64,000 bases of DNA from Lactobacillus johnsonii ATCC 33200 (GTDB taxonomy: Bacteria; Bacillota; Bacilli; Lactobacillales; Lactobacillaceae), in the NCBI RefSeq assembly GCF_000159355.1, contig NZ_GG670120.1:450353-514352 (forward strand), given 5' to 3'. How positions within the stretch are numbered: the stretch's first letter is position 1; the number at the start of each line of letters is the position of its first letter. The notes beneath the pieces were generated by a model, which saw nothing but the letters and a program-made list of their open reading frames with translations, did no database searches and had not been told where the DNA came from. Made by a program: the position numbers and the translations under genes. Of the stretch, positions 34,740 through 43,357 are shown one piece after another.

Positions 34740-37137
34740 TGATACTAATACTCAAAATAACGAAGATAAAACAAATAATAATCAAGCTCAAAATACAGTA
34801 ACTGATAATCTTGATCACAGTACTGTTGTTGCTAGTTACAAGGCTGATACTACTAATGCTAGTGAAGCTAACAAGAGTAGTGAAAATACTGAAAGTAAGT
34901 CAGATGAAAAGCAGGCTGTAACTACTGAAACTGCTAAAACTGAAGCAGCTGCTACTACGGAAGCAGAAGCAAAGAACAATGCAACTAATGATGTAGCTAA
35001 GAAAAAAGATGAAGCAGCTGCTAAGGCAGATACTAAGGTTGATGCTAATAAAGCAGTAGAAAATGTAAAGACTGAATCAGCTACTACTAATGCAGATACT
35101 AAGAATACTGAGACTCAAACTGTAAAGATTGATGAAGAAAAAGTTGCTGATACTAATACTTCTTCTGATTTGAATAATGCAGTAAACGATGCAAAGACTG
35201 AAGTTTCAACTAATGCACTTAACGTAAATAAAGCAGTTCAAAATGCATCATTCCTTAGTGCAAATAATCTTGCTGAAAGTAAGGTAGCAGCTACAGCACT
35301 TGCAGCTGAAGCAGAAGATCCTAATGCAGTAACAGTTAGTGACGCTAAGGGATTTATTAATGCAATTCAAAATGGGACTGCTACTACTATTAATGTTGCT
35401 AAAAATCTTAATTTAGCAGACCAAACAGATAGTACATATATAGAAATTCATATCAAGAATACGCGTAATATTGTAATTCAATCAGATAATCTAGAAGAAA
35501 AACGTACAATTGATTTCTCCGGATATTCATTTGATATGAATACACAAAATTCTGTAACCTTTAAAGATTTGAATATTTATGCTCGTAGTTACTGGGGCCT
35601 TGTTTATAATGCTGTTGGATACACATTTGATAATGTTAACTTTACTGGTTCACAACTTATTTATACTAAACCAAGTATTAATTCAACCTTAACATTTAAG
35701 AATACTATTACTGCAAACTCTGTTTCATCTTATTTAGGACCACTTGATGGTAGGACACGCGCTACTCAACAAAACGGTGGGCAGCAAATTCTTCAATTTG
35801 AAGGTGGAACAAATCAAATTATTTTTGATGAAAACAGTAATGTGACCTTAACAACAGAAGATGATAATGCTCTTGAAATTGATGGTGGGACCACAACAAT
35901 TGATGTAAAAGATGGTGCCAATGTAGCAATTAATCCACATTCTAAAGGTAATCCTCAAAATCGTAATGGAATTGGAACTGGGAAGGTTGCTCGTGCTATT
36001 GTTGCCAATGCTGCTAAGGATGCTATCAACAATGCAACTACTAATGCGACTGTTACTGCGGCAGAAAACAAGGGAATTGAAGATATTGCAAATGTTAATG
36101 TTTCAAGTTTAGCTGAAACTAAACAGGTAGCAATTGACGCAATTAAACAAGTTCAAAATGCTAAGAATAGTCAAATTGAAGAAGCTGAGAATCTAAGTGC
36201 AGATGAACAAAAGAACTTAATTGATCAAGTGAATAAGATTGCTCAAGACGCAATTAATAAGCTAAACGATCCAGCAACAACTACAAATGAAGTTATTACT
36301 GACACTCGTGATAAAGCAATTGATCAAATTACTAACTTGTTCATTCCAACCTTAGATAGTGTCAAAAAAGATGCTCAGGAAGCTAAGATTGATGAAATCA
36401 ATAAGGCTGATAATTTAACTGATCAAATGAAGCAAAACTTAATTGACCAAGTAGATCAAGTTGCTGATAATGCTACTAAGGCCATTAATAATGCTCAAAC
36501 AAATGATGATGTTAAAGAAGCAGAAACCAAGGGCTTAGAAGACATTAATAGTATTCAAGTTCCAAGCTTAGTTGAAAGTAAGGATGATGCTATTAAGGAA
36601 ATCGATGATGCTTTGGAGAAGAAGACTGATGAGATCAATGCAGCTGATCTTGATCAAAAGCAAAAAGATGAGTTAATCAATCAAATTACTGATATTGCTA
36701 CAGAGACTAAGACCAAGGTATTCACTGCTACAACTAATGCAGAAGTTGATGCTGAAGCCGAAGCTGGTATTAAAGCTATCGAAGCTGTGAAGATTCCAGC
36801 TCGTACTGCTGACAACAGCAATGCTGAAAGTCATAATTCTTCAACTAATGTAACTCCAGATCACAATAATGAAAAAAATAATGCTCAGAACACTAACCAA
36901 GTAAGCACTAAGACTGAGAGTGAAAGTAAGGAACAAACTGTAATTACAAATTCAGTTCAGCCTAAGAGAAATGCTGTTCGTCATAAGAATGGCACTCCAG
37001 TAAACAAGAAGGGTACTTTACCACAAACTGGTAAGAAGGATAACTCTAACTTAACGTTAGCAGGAGCTGCACTTCTTGGGTTAGCAGGTGTATTTTCATT
37101 GTTTGGATTAGGAGACAAGAGAAAAAAGAATAAATAG
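34726..37137 (+). CDS. LPQTG-anchored adhesin-like protein lacking a signal peptide
   Basis: This 803-aa cell-wall protein has, in order: a Thr/Ala/Glu-rich low-complexity region (to about 205), a pectate-lyase-like beta-helix adhesive domain (about 205-420), three DUF1542 repeats of about 75 residues (about 420-690), a polar linker, the sortase signal LPQTG (about 765), a membrane segment and the KRKKNK tail. It therefore looks made for sortase anchoring, but the N-terminus MKLITDTNTQNNEDK is hydrophilic with no YSIRK or other signal peptide, and a stop lies in frame at 34720. The 5' end is probably lost or exchanged, so the protein may not be exported. A terminator follows. Confidence 0.8.
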   Translation: MKLITDTNTQNNEDKTNNNQAQNTVTDNLDHSTVVASYKADTTNASEANKSSENTESKSDEKQAVTTETAKTEAAATTEAEAKNNATNDVAKKKDEAAAKADTKVDANKAVENVKTESATTNADTKNTETQTVKIDEEKVADTNTSSDLNNAVNDAKTEVSTNALNVNKAVQNASFLSANNLAESKVAATALAAEAEDPNAVTVSDAKGFINAIQNGTATTINVAKNLNLADQTDSTYIEIHIKNTRNIVIQSDNLEEKRTIDFSGYSFDMNTQNSVTFKDLNIYARSYWGLVYNAVGYTFDNVNFTGSQLIYTKPSINSTLTFKNTITANSVSSYLGPLDGRTRATQQNGGQQILQFEGGTNQIIFDENSNVTLTTEDDNALEIDGGTTTIDVKDGANVAINPHSKGNPQNRNGIGTGKVARAIVANAAKDAINNATTNATVTAAENKGIEDIANVNVSSLAETKQVAIDAIKQVQNAKNSQIEEAENLSADEQKNLIDQVNKIAQDAINKLNDPATTTNEVITDTRDKAIDQITNLFIPTLDSVKKDAQEAKIDEINKADNLTDQMKQNLIDQVDQVADNATKAINNAQTNDDVKEAETKGLEDINSIQVPSLVESKDDAIKEIDDALEKKTDEINAADLDQKQKDELINQITDIATETKTKVFTATTNAEVDAEAEAGIKAIEAVKIPARTADNSNAESHNSSTNVTPDHNNEKNNAQNTNQVSTKTESESKEQTVITNSVQPKRNAVRHKNGTPVNKKGTLPQTGKKDNSNLTLAGAALLGLAGVFSLFGLGDKRKKNK

Positions 37138-37161
37138 TCAACATTGTTGATACGAAAAAGA

Positions 37162-37188
37162 GCGATACTCCCTAAAGTGGAATATCGC
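37162..37188 (+). terminator. Terminator of the adhesin gene
   Basis: GCGATACTCC pairs with GGAATATCGC (one mismatch) and is followed by a T-run. Confidence 0.7.
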
Positions 37189-37210
37189 CTTTTTTGTTTG
37201 GAAATGTTAA

Positions 37211-37244
37211 AAAGACAGAAGCATTTAATTGTGCTTCTGCCTTT
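37211..37244 (-). terminator. Terminator of the TMEM175 gene
   Basis: AAAGACAGAAGCA pairs with TGCTTCTGCCTTT (one mismatch); the minus strand continues into T-rich sequence. Confidence 0.65.
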
Positions 37245-37245
37245 A

Positions 37246-37929
37246 TTACATGATTTTATTACGCTTAACAGGGAATAAAAATGAAATAACTGGTATAACT
37301 ACATAAAGAATCATGGCAAGTCTAGGAAGAACAAACGATAGACCAATGAGAACAATATTTAAAAATAAGGTGACAGCAACCTTTCTAATAAAAGATCGAC
37401 TGATAATAATGTTCATAATTTGGGAATATTTCGCCGTCTTCTTAGCGCCAAAATATTGAATTAAATATTCTAAAATTTTAGCAATTAAAAAAACTACTCC
37501 AAAATTAGCTACCGCAAATGTTGAACCTTCTGCCATAATCCATTTTGTCATTACCGGAAGAAGAGAAAGGTCAGCTAAGAAAAAGAAGTCTAAGACAGCA
37601 ATTGTTTTTGAGGGCTTAAATATATAGTAGGAAAAAGCTAAATGCAGATCATACCAAAAATCCGCCACGATGAAGAATGTAATTAAAAATACAATAATAT
37701 TTGCGAGAAATTGTCCATAGTGAACTTCATTAATAGCTGGCTGGATCTCTAATACAATAATTGTAATAATGATTGCCATTACCCCATCATTAAAAGCTTG
37801 GAGGTGCTCACGTAAGCTTTCTGGTTCTTCTTTTTGTGCTTGAATAAGTTCTTGGCGAACAGTCTTTAATTTTTCTTTTTCTTGCTTTGAAAAATCATTG
37901 AAATTGTGTTCTTTTCTGTTTCTTTTCAT
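37246..37929 (-). CDS. TMEM175 family membrane protein (DUF1211)
   Basis: This 227-aa integral membrane protein carries the family signature FNDGVMAIIITIIVLE at residues 46-61 (the FSD-type motif, here FND), which lines the pore in bacterial TMEM175 potassium channels. Six segments follow a charged, coiled N-terminus. Potassium conductance is inferred from the family. It is convergent with the adhesin gene. Confidence 0.82.
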   Translation of the reverse strand: MKRNRKEHNFNDFSKQEKEKLKTVRQELIQAQKEEPESLREHLQAFNDGVMAIIITIIVLEIQPAINEVHYGQFLANIIVFLITFFIVADFWYDLHLAFSYYIFKPSKTIAVLDFFFLADLSLLPVMTKWIMAEGSTFAVANFGVVFLIAKILEYLIQYFGAKKTAKYSQIMNIIISRSFIRKVAVTLFLNIVLIGLSFVLPRLAMILYVVIPVISFLFPVKRNKIM

Positions 37930-38100
37930 TTTATCTTTCCTTACAATTTACTAATATTAGCATTTTACAACATTTAAAGACGGTGATTAAGATGAAAATA
38001 AGCAAAATATGCATTTAAGTTATAGAAATTGATGCATTCTAAATCTTAGGTAGTTAAAAAATTTTTTTAAAATGAAATTAGCAAAGAAAGGGATGATTCT

Positions 38101-38652
38101 ATGTCTATTTTTGATGAAACTTTAACCATGAATAACGGTTTAAAAATTCCTAAGATGGCACTTGGGATATGGGAGATTCCTGATGATCAAACACCTAAAG
38201 CAGTCGAAGAAGGAAAGTTACGTACAATTGGTGTCCCCAGCTTTGAAAAAGAAGATTTAGATAACTTAATGCAGAATAGTTCTACTAAACCTGCTGTTAA
38301 TCAAATTTTAGTTCACATTGGTGAAACCCCGATGAACTTAATTGATTACATTCAAGGAAATGATATTGTAGTTGAAGCTTTCTCACCAATTGCTCACGGT
38401 GCTCCTCTAAATGATCCAAAAATTAAAAAGATGGCTAATAAGTATGGTGTAACCGTATCCCAATTATGTATTCGTTATGATTGGCAACTTAACTGTGTTG
38501 TATTACCTAAGTCTGCAAATCCTGCACATATGAAGAGTAATGCTGAAATTGATTTTGTAATCAGTGATGAAGATATGGATAAACTTAAGAAGTTTACCCC
38601 AGTTGATTATGGTAAAGCAGGCGTCTTCCCAGTATTTGGCGGCAAGTTGTAA
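38101..38652 (+). pseudogene. Aldo/keto reductase with an in-frame central deletion
   Basis: The 183-aa frame joins the first 37 residues of an aldo/keto reductase (LTMNNGLKIPKMALGIWEIPD...TPKAVE) directly to the middle of the barrel at EGKLRTIGVPSFEKEDL, then continues to the normal C-terminus (AFSPIAHGAPL..., VVLPKSANPAHMKSNAEI). About 100 residues, including the catalytic D, Y, K and H positions, are absent. The join lies at 38205-38212 in GAAGAAGG. The product cannot be an active reductase, although the frame is intact. Confidence 0.85.
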
Positions 38653-38706
38653 ATTTAATTGTTCCAGATTATAGGGAAAAGTACAATTTTTATTAAAAAA
38701 TTAGTA

Positions 38707-38734
38707 TTGAACTTACTTTTAATTAGTATATAAT
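38707..38734 (+). promoter_or_regulatory. Promoter of the second small-peptide locus
   Basis: TTGAAC (38707-38712), 16 nt, TATAAT (38729-38734), then GAGGGGA before the ATG at 38771. Confidence 0.65.
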
Positions 38735-38770
38735 TATAGCTAACAAAAAGTAAGAGGGGATACTTTACTT

Positions 38771-38887
38771 ATGAATCAGATTTTAGCAATTGCAGTGTTA
38801 CTAGGAACTTTATTCTTTTCAGTAAGTATTAAACCCTAACGAGTTCCCATAAGAATTAAAAATAATACTCTTCATCGCGGTCGATAA
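38771..38887 (+). pseudogene. Paralogue of the 36-aa membrane peptide, split by TAA
   Basis: ATG 38771 has a GAGGGGA ribosome binding site. The frame reads MNQILAIAVLLGTLFFSVSI then KP and TAA (38837-38839), then continues in frame RVPIRIKNNTLHRGR to TAA 38885-38887. The tail matches the intact peptide at 27713 (PIPVENDTVHKGR: same spacing of P, I, N, T, H, G, R), so the two are paralogues. The stop sits where the intact copy has Gln (CAA), consistent with one C-to-T change. A 22-aa truncated hydrophobic peptide may still be made. A perfect terminator follows. Confidence 0.65.
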
Positions 38888-38904
38888 GATAATAATTAAT
38901 CCTT

Positions 38905-38934
38905 AAAACGAGAGTTTATCAAATCTCTCGTTTT
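38905..38934 (+). terminator. Terminator of the second small-peptide locus
   Basis: AAAACGAGAG pairs perfectly with CTCTCGTTTT, followed by TT. Confidence 0.85.
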
Positions 38935-39003
38935 TTCTTGCAAGATTCTAGCAAAAAGAGCAATATTTTTACTATAGACTATTAAAGATAGAGGGGAAAG
39001 TTA

Positions 39004-39603
39004 ATGCTTAAGAATATTATCTTTGATTTTGGAAATGTCATTATGAACTACAATTCAGATGAAATTTTAAATCATTATGAATTGAGTCCCGAGGATCATG
39101 ATTTAGTTAGAAAAACTATTTTTAAATCTAAAGAGTGGGGCGAAATCGACTCTGGAAAAATTACAGAGGAAGAAGCCACTGAAATTTTTACTAGTAAAGT
39201 TCCAGAAAAACTAAAAAGTAAAGTTAAGCAAATTATGGCAACTTGGCCAGAAAATGTTGATTTCTATGAGCCAGTTTTTAATTATATAGAGGAATTACGT
39301 AAACAAGGTTATAAGATTTACGGTTTATCCAATACCGGAATGCAGTTTGCTAATTTTGTTAAAAATTCTGAGATGGGTAATTATTTTGATGGCTATGTTT
39401 TTTCTGCCCAAGAGAAATTAATGAAGCCAGATAGAAGAATATATGAAAGATTAATTGCTCGCTATATTTTAAATCCAGAAGAGAGTATATTTATCGATGA
39501 TTTAAAAGCAAACACCGATGCAGCAAAGAAGCTTGGTATGTTAGCTTTTACCTTTAAGATTGATAAACTTGGCGAATTACAAGAATATATTTCTAGCCAT
39601 TAA
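39004..39603 (+). CDS. HAD family hydrolase (YihX-like)
   Basis: This 199-aa phosphatase-type protein of the haloacid dehalogenase superfamily has motif I as IIFDFGNVIMNYN, with Gly rather than Asp at the +2 position as in YihX, motif II as LSNTG, Lys in KPDRRIYERLI and motif IV as FIDDLKANTDAA. A helical cap lies between residues about 18 and 95. YihX dephosphorylates glucose-1-phosphate; the substrate here is unknown. The start follows AGAGGGGAAAGTTA. The Nudix gene follows within 22 nt. Confidence 0.85.
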   Translation: MLKNIIFDFGNVIMNYNSDEILNHYELSPEDHDLVRKTIFKSKEWGEIDSGKITEEEATEIFTSKVPEKLKSKVKQIMATWPENVDFYEPVFNYIEELRKQGYKIYGLSNTGMQFANFVKNSEMGNYFDGYVFSAQEKLMKPDRRIYERLIARYILNPEESIFIDDLKANTDAAKKLGMLAFTFKIDKLGELQEYISSH

Positions 39604-39625
39604 GTAAATTTTAGGTGATTGAAAA

Positions 39626-40249
39626 ATGAAAACAAATGATCAAATTGCAAATTGGGCAATGGATTTGCAGAGCCTAGCGCAAGCCGGGTTAAGATATGGC
39701 CATGATGTTTTTGATCGTGAACGCTATGAAGAAATTCGGCGTATTGCTGGTGAAATGATGGCTGCTAGGACTGGAATTCCAGAAGAAAAACTTAAAACCT
39801 TGTTTCTCGGGGATGAGGGATATCAAACCCCAAAAATTGAGACTCGAGCCGCAATTTTTAAAGATAATAAAATCTTATTAGTTCGTGAAAAAATGTCTCA
39901 AGAATGGTCATTGCCCGGCGGCTGGAACGATTATGATCAAACTGTCGCAGATAACTGTGTTAAAGAGGCTTTTGAAGAATCTGGTAGAAAAGTAGAACCA
40001 GTTAAAATTATTGCAGTTCAAGATCGTAATCATCATAATAAGCCAATTTTAGCGACTAACGTTACTAAGATTTTCTTTTTATGTAAAGAATTATGTGGTA
40101 CATTTACTCCTAATGATGAAACAGATGCTTGTGACTACTTTGCTCTAGACAACTTACCAAACTTATCTATTGATAGAAACACAGAAGAACAAATTGCAAT
40201 GTGTTTTGAAGCAAATAATGATCCAAATTGGGATACTAAGTTTGAATAA
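39626..40249 (+). CDS. Nudix hydrolase with N-terminal helical domain
   Basis: The 207-aa protein has the Nudix_hydro_N helical domain (DQIANWAMDLQSLAQAGLRYG..., residues about 3-60) and then a Nudix domain with GGWNDYDQTVADNCVKEAFEESG (about 105-127). The box deviates from the strict form in its first half but keeps KEAFEES. Family members hydrolyse ADP-ribose, FAD or related dinucleotides. It follows the HAD gene within 22 nt and ends with a perfect terminator. Confidence 0.85.
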   Translation: MKTNDQIANWAMDLQSLAQAGLRYGHDVFDRERYEEIRRIAGEMMAARTGIPEEKLKTLFLGDEGYQTPKIETRAAIFKDNKILLVREKMSQEWSLPGGWNDYDQTVADNCVKEAFEESGRKVEPVKIIAVQDRNHHNKPILATNVTKIFFLCKELCGTFTPNDETDACDYFALDNLPNLSIDRNTEEQIAMCFEANNDPNWDTKFE

Positions 40250-40260
40250 AAATTTATTAC

Positions 40261-40295
40261 AAAATAGCTCCAAGCAGTTTACTTGGAGCTATTTT
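40261..40295 (+). terminator. Terminator of the HAD-Nudix unit
   Basis: AAAATAGCTCCAAG pairs perfectly with CTTGGAGCTATTTT (14 bp, 7-nt loop). Confidence 0.88.
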
Positions 40296-40388
40296 AATAG
40301 ACATTTAAAATAAAAAGAATCAAATTAATATTGAATTTACTATTTTAAAGCAATTCTAAAGGTGAGTTGGAAAGCAGGGCGGTAAGAT

Positions 40389-41084
40389 ATGGAAAAAACA
40401 AAAATTCTTTTAATTGAAGACGAGGAGAGCCTAGCTAGTTTTATTCAACCAGAGCTTGAATTAGAAGGATATGAGGTAGTCTGGGCTAAAGATGGTAAAG
40501 AAGGTCTTGAACTTTTTGAAAAAGAAAAACCAACTTTAATCCTTTTAGATTGGATGTTACCTGTTTATGATGGCATCACTGTCTTAAGAAGAATTAGAAA
40601 AGTTAGTGACATTCCTATCATTATGTTAACTGCCCGTAACCAAGCTTCTGATATTAGTAATGCTTTAGATCAAGGCTTAGATGACTATATGACCAAGCCT
40701 TTTGAAATAGAAGAACTTTTTGCCCGAATCAGAGTGATTCTTAGAAGATTAGAACGAGAAAAGAGACAGGTTGTCAGTTCTACCTTAGAATTTAGTGTTT
40801 TAAAAATTGACTTGGTTTCTCATAAATTTTGGTGCAAGGGTGAGGAAATCTATTTAACTCCAAAAGAATATGCATTGCTATGTGAATTAATGAATGATCC
40901 TGAAAAAGTTAAAAGCCGAGATGAATTATTAGATATCGTGTGGGGATATGATTTTGTCGGTCAAACTAACACAGTTGATGTCTATATAAGAGCACTGCGA
41001 AATAAGTTGGGAAAATATCGTAATTTGATTAAAACAGTTCGTGGATATGGCTATTGCTTAAGAAAGGTGGACAATAATGAATAA
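40389..41084 (+). CDS. OmpR-type response regulator
   Basis: This 231-aa regulator has a receiver domain with acidic EDEE, the phospho-acceptor Asp in LLDWMLP (about residue 54), the conserved T (MLTAR) and K (TKPF), followed by a winged-helix Trans_reg_C domain (PKEYALLCELM...NTVDVYIRALRNKLG). It overlaps the sensor kinase gene by 8 nt. The genes under its control are not known; the PepSY gene directly downstream is a candidate. Confidence 0.93.
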   Translation: MEKTKILLIEDEESLASFIQPELELEGYEVVWAKDGKEGLELFEKEKPTLILLDWMLPVYDGITVLRRIRKVSDIPIIMLTARNQASDISNALDQGLDDYMTKPFEIEELFARIRVILRRLEREKRQVVSSTLEFSVLKIDLVSHKFWCKGEEIYLTPKEYALLCELMNDPEKVKSRDELLDIVWGYDFVGQTNTVDVYIRALRNKLGKYRNLIKTVRGYGYCLRKVDNNE

Positions 41085-42429
41085 AAAAATAAGGACAACC
41101 TCCCAACAATTAACACAGTTGTTTCTGACTTTATTCATTATTATTCTCTTCCTAGTTAATCTAGCATTTGCTGGTATTTCAACAGCATTCATTTATAACA
41201 ATGCTCATGAGCAAGCAGAAGAAGTTATTGATACAGTTAGTGATAATATCAGCGATCATGATGAGCATAAGAATAAAAATGAATGGAAATTATTTCTCAA
41301 TGCTTATCTTGCTAGACAAAGTAATGATGCAATTTCACTGAAAACTCCTAAGGGTAAGACTGTCTATTCGGAAGATGGGGAAGAATTATTTAAAAAAGTA
41401 AAGAATCATAGGAATTACAATAATGTTGTTTTTATGGAAAATAGCGTTTATTATTTACGGACTGCAACTGAAGACGGCTATCAAATTTCTGTAATTTTAA
41501 ATGTTGATGATCTTTTCACCTTAATTACCCATTTATTACTTGCAATCACTATTTTAAATTTAATTGCCATCATTTGTTCGATTCCTTTAATTAAACGTTT
41601 TTCAAGAAAATGGAGTCAGCCAATAGAGAAAATAGATCAAGATATTGAGGCCATTGAGCATCAAACAACGGCAAAAAAGAAAGTATTCGTGCCGAAACAA
41701 CCAGCAGAAATTCACCACTTAGCACAGTCTTTTAATAAATTGCTAGAGTATCAAGATAAGGCAATTCAGCGTGAACAGCAATTTGTTACTGATGCATCTC
41801 ATGAATTGAAGACTCCGCTTGCTGCAATCCGCGGCCACATTAATTTGATTAAAAGACGCGGTAAAGAACATCCCGAAATTATCGCAAAGTCGCTCCAATA
41901 TATTGACTCTGAATCAAGTAGGATGGAAATACTGGTTAATGAACTTTTGGAATTAGGACGAGCTAAGAAACAACACCAATCAATTGGTCCCATTGATCTA
42001 GTGCCAATAGTTCAAAAAGAGAGTGAAATTCTTGAACAAGAATATAATACTTGCAGCGTCTATATTTCAAGTCCAACAAAAGTTTTCTACCCAATTGAAG
42101 TGAAAGATTTCCGCTTAATTATCCATAACTTGTTAGATAATGCAGCTAAGTATTCTCAAAACAATACCAAAATAAAGATAGAATTACAGAAAGATAATGG
42201 GTACTTAACTTTAAGAGTTAAGGATCAGGGAATTGGTATTAGAGAAGAAAATTATGATAAGATTTTTGATCGTTTTTATCGAGAAGATCAAGCTCACTCT
42301 AGTCAGGTTAAAGGTACTGGAATTGGCTTAGCTATTGTAAAAGATATTGTTACCAAGTATCATGGAAAAATTAGTGTTTCTGCTAATACTCCTAAAGGGA
42401 CGATTTTTGAAATAAAATTACCACTCTAA
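41077..42429 (+). CDS. Sensor histidine kinase
   Basis: This 450-aa membrane kinase has an N-terminal membrane segment (about 15-38), an extracellular domain, a second membrane segment (about 150-170), a HAMP linker, HisKA with SHELKTPLAAIRGH (phospho-His about 242), and HATPase_c with HNLLDNAAKYS (N box), DQGIGI, FDRFYRED and GTGIGLAIVK. It pairs with the response regulator encoded 8 nt upstream. The signal is unknown. Confidence 0.93.
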   Translation: MNKKIRTTSQQLTQLFLTLFIIILFLVNLAFAGISTAFIYNNAHEQAEEVIDTVSDNISDHDEHKNKNEWKLFLNAYLARQSNDAISLKTPKGKTVYSEDGEELFKKVKNHRNYNNVVFMENSVYYLRTATEDGYQISVILNVDDLFTLITHLLLAITILNLIAIICSIPLIKRFSRKWSQPIEKIDQDIEAIEHQTTAKKKVFVPKQPAEIHHLAQSFNKLLEYQDKAIQREQQFVTDASHELKTPLAAIRGHINLIKRRGKEHPEIIAKSLQYIDSESSRMEILVNELLELGRAKKQHQSIGPIDLVPIVQKESEILEQEYNTCSVYISSPTKVFYPIEVKDFRLIIHNLLDNAAKYSQNNTKIKIELQKDNGYLTLRVKDQGIGIREENYDKIFDRFYREDQAHSSQVKGTGIGLAIVKDIVTKYHGKISVSANTPKGTIFEIKLPL

Positions 42430-42558
42430 TGATTAAAATGAAAAAATCTTCATTTAATTTATATTTGCTCTTAGTTTTTTCATCCTCGTTTTTTCGTAAA
42501 CTAAATATATAAAGTTAAGCAATAAAAATAAATTTGAAGAAAAAGTGAGGATTCTATT

Positions 42559-43206
42559 ATGAGAACAAACATTAAGAGATTATCATTAGGCGCAGCTGTT
42601 TTAGGTTTAGCCTTAGGTGGAACTAGTCTTACTTTAATTAATCAAGCTCAAGCCTCTACTGGTGGACAAGCTACGAAACAAACACAAACTTCTAACTCAA
42701 TCAATCTTTCTCAAAGTGATGCAATTAATAAATTTAATGAAAAGTATGGCTCAAAATCAATTAAGGGGATTGAACTAAAGAATAAGAAAAATAAATATAT
42801 TTATGAAGTAGAGGGCTTTGATTCAGAAAAAGAATATAAAGTTAAAATTGATGCAAGTAGTGGTGAAATTTTAAAAGCTAAGTCAGAAAACTTAGATGCA
42901 GATGATAAAGAAGAGGCCTTAGATCTAAATGGCTTAATAAGTCGTAGTGAAGCTACAAAACTTGCCCAAACTAAGGCATCTGGTAAGGTAGTTAAGTGGT
43001 CTTTAGAAATGGACGACAAGCAACCAGTTTGGGAAGTTGAATTAAAAGATGGCAATAAAGAAACTGAAGTTAAGATTGATGCTAAAAGTCAAAAAATCTT
43101 AAGGACTAAGACTGATGGAGACAAAAAAGATAAGAAAGATAGTGAAAAGAAGGATCAAGTAGATCACAAAGAAAATAAGGCCAGCAAAGAAGATAAGAAT
43201 AATTAA
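42559..43206 (+). CDS. Secreted PepSY-domain protein
   Basis: This 215-aa exported protein has a signal peptide (about 1-33, ending ...INQAQAS) and two PepSY domains (about 48-108 and 120-183, each ISRSEATKLAQTKA-like with EVELKDGNKETEVKIDAKS). A highly charged Lys/Asp/Glu tail follows (DKKDKKDSEKKD...). PepSY domains often inhibit or sense cell-wall proteases. It sits behind a two-component system and probably belongs to its output or sensing. It has its own ribosome binding site (GTGAGGA) and terminator. Confidence 0.88.
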   Translation: MRTNIKRLSLGAAVLGLALGGTSLTLINQAQASTGGQATKQTQTSNSINLSQSDAINKFNEKYGSKSIKGIELKNKKNKYIYEVEGFDSEKEYKVKIDASSGEILKAKSENLDADDKEEALDLNGLISRSEATKLAQTKASGKVVKWSLEMDDKQPVWEVELKDGNKETEVKIDAKSQKILRTKTDGDKKDKKDSEKKDQVDHKENKASKEDKNN

Positions 43207-43214
43207 GAACTTAG

Positions 43215-43237
43215 AATCGGATCGTATAGATCCGATT
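43215..43237 (+). terminator. Terminator of the PepSY gene
   Basis: AATCGGATC pairs with GATCCGATT (5-nt loop), followed by TTTT. Confidence 0.85.
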
Positions 43238-43357
43238 TTTTGCTTGCGAGTGTGTCATACGTGAAATGAATAGTAGCATGTTTTTTTAGCAATTGTATGT
43301 AGTACTTTTTTAATTTAGACTATCTGTGTAAGTTAATGAAACGAAAGGATATAGAAT

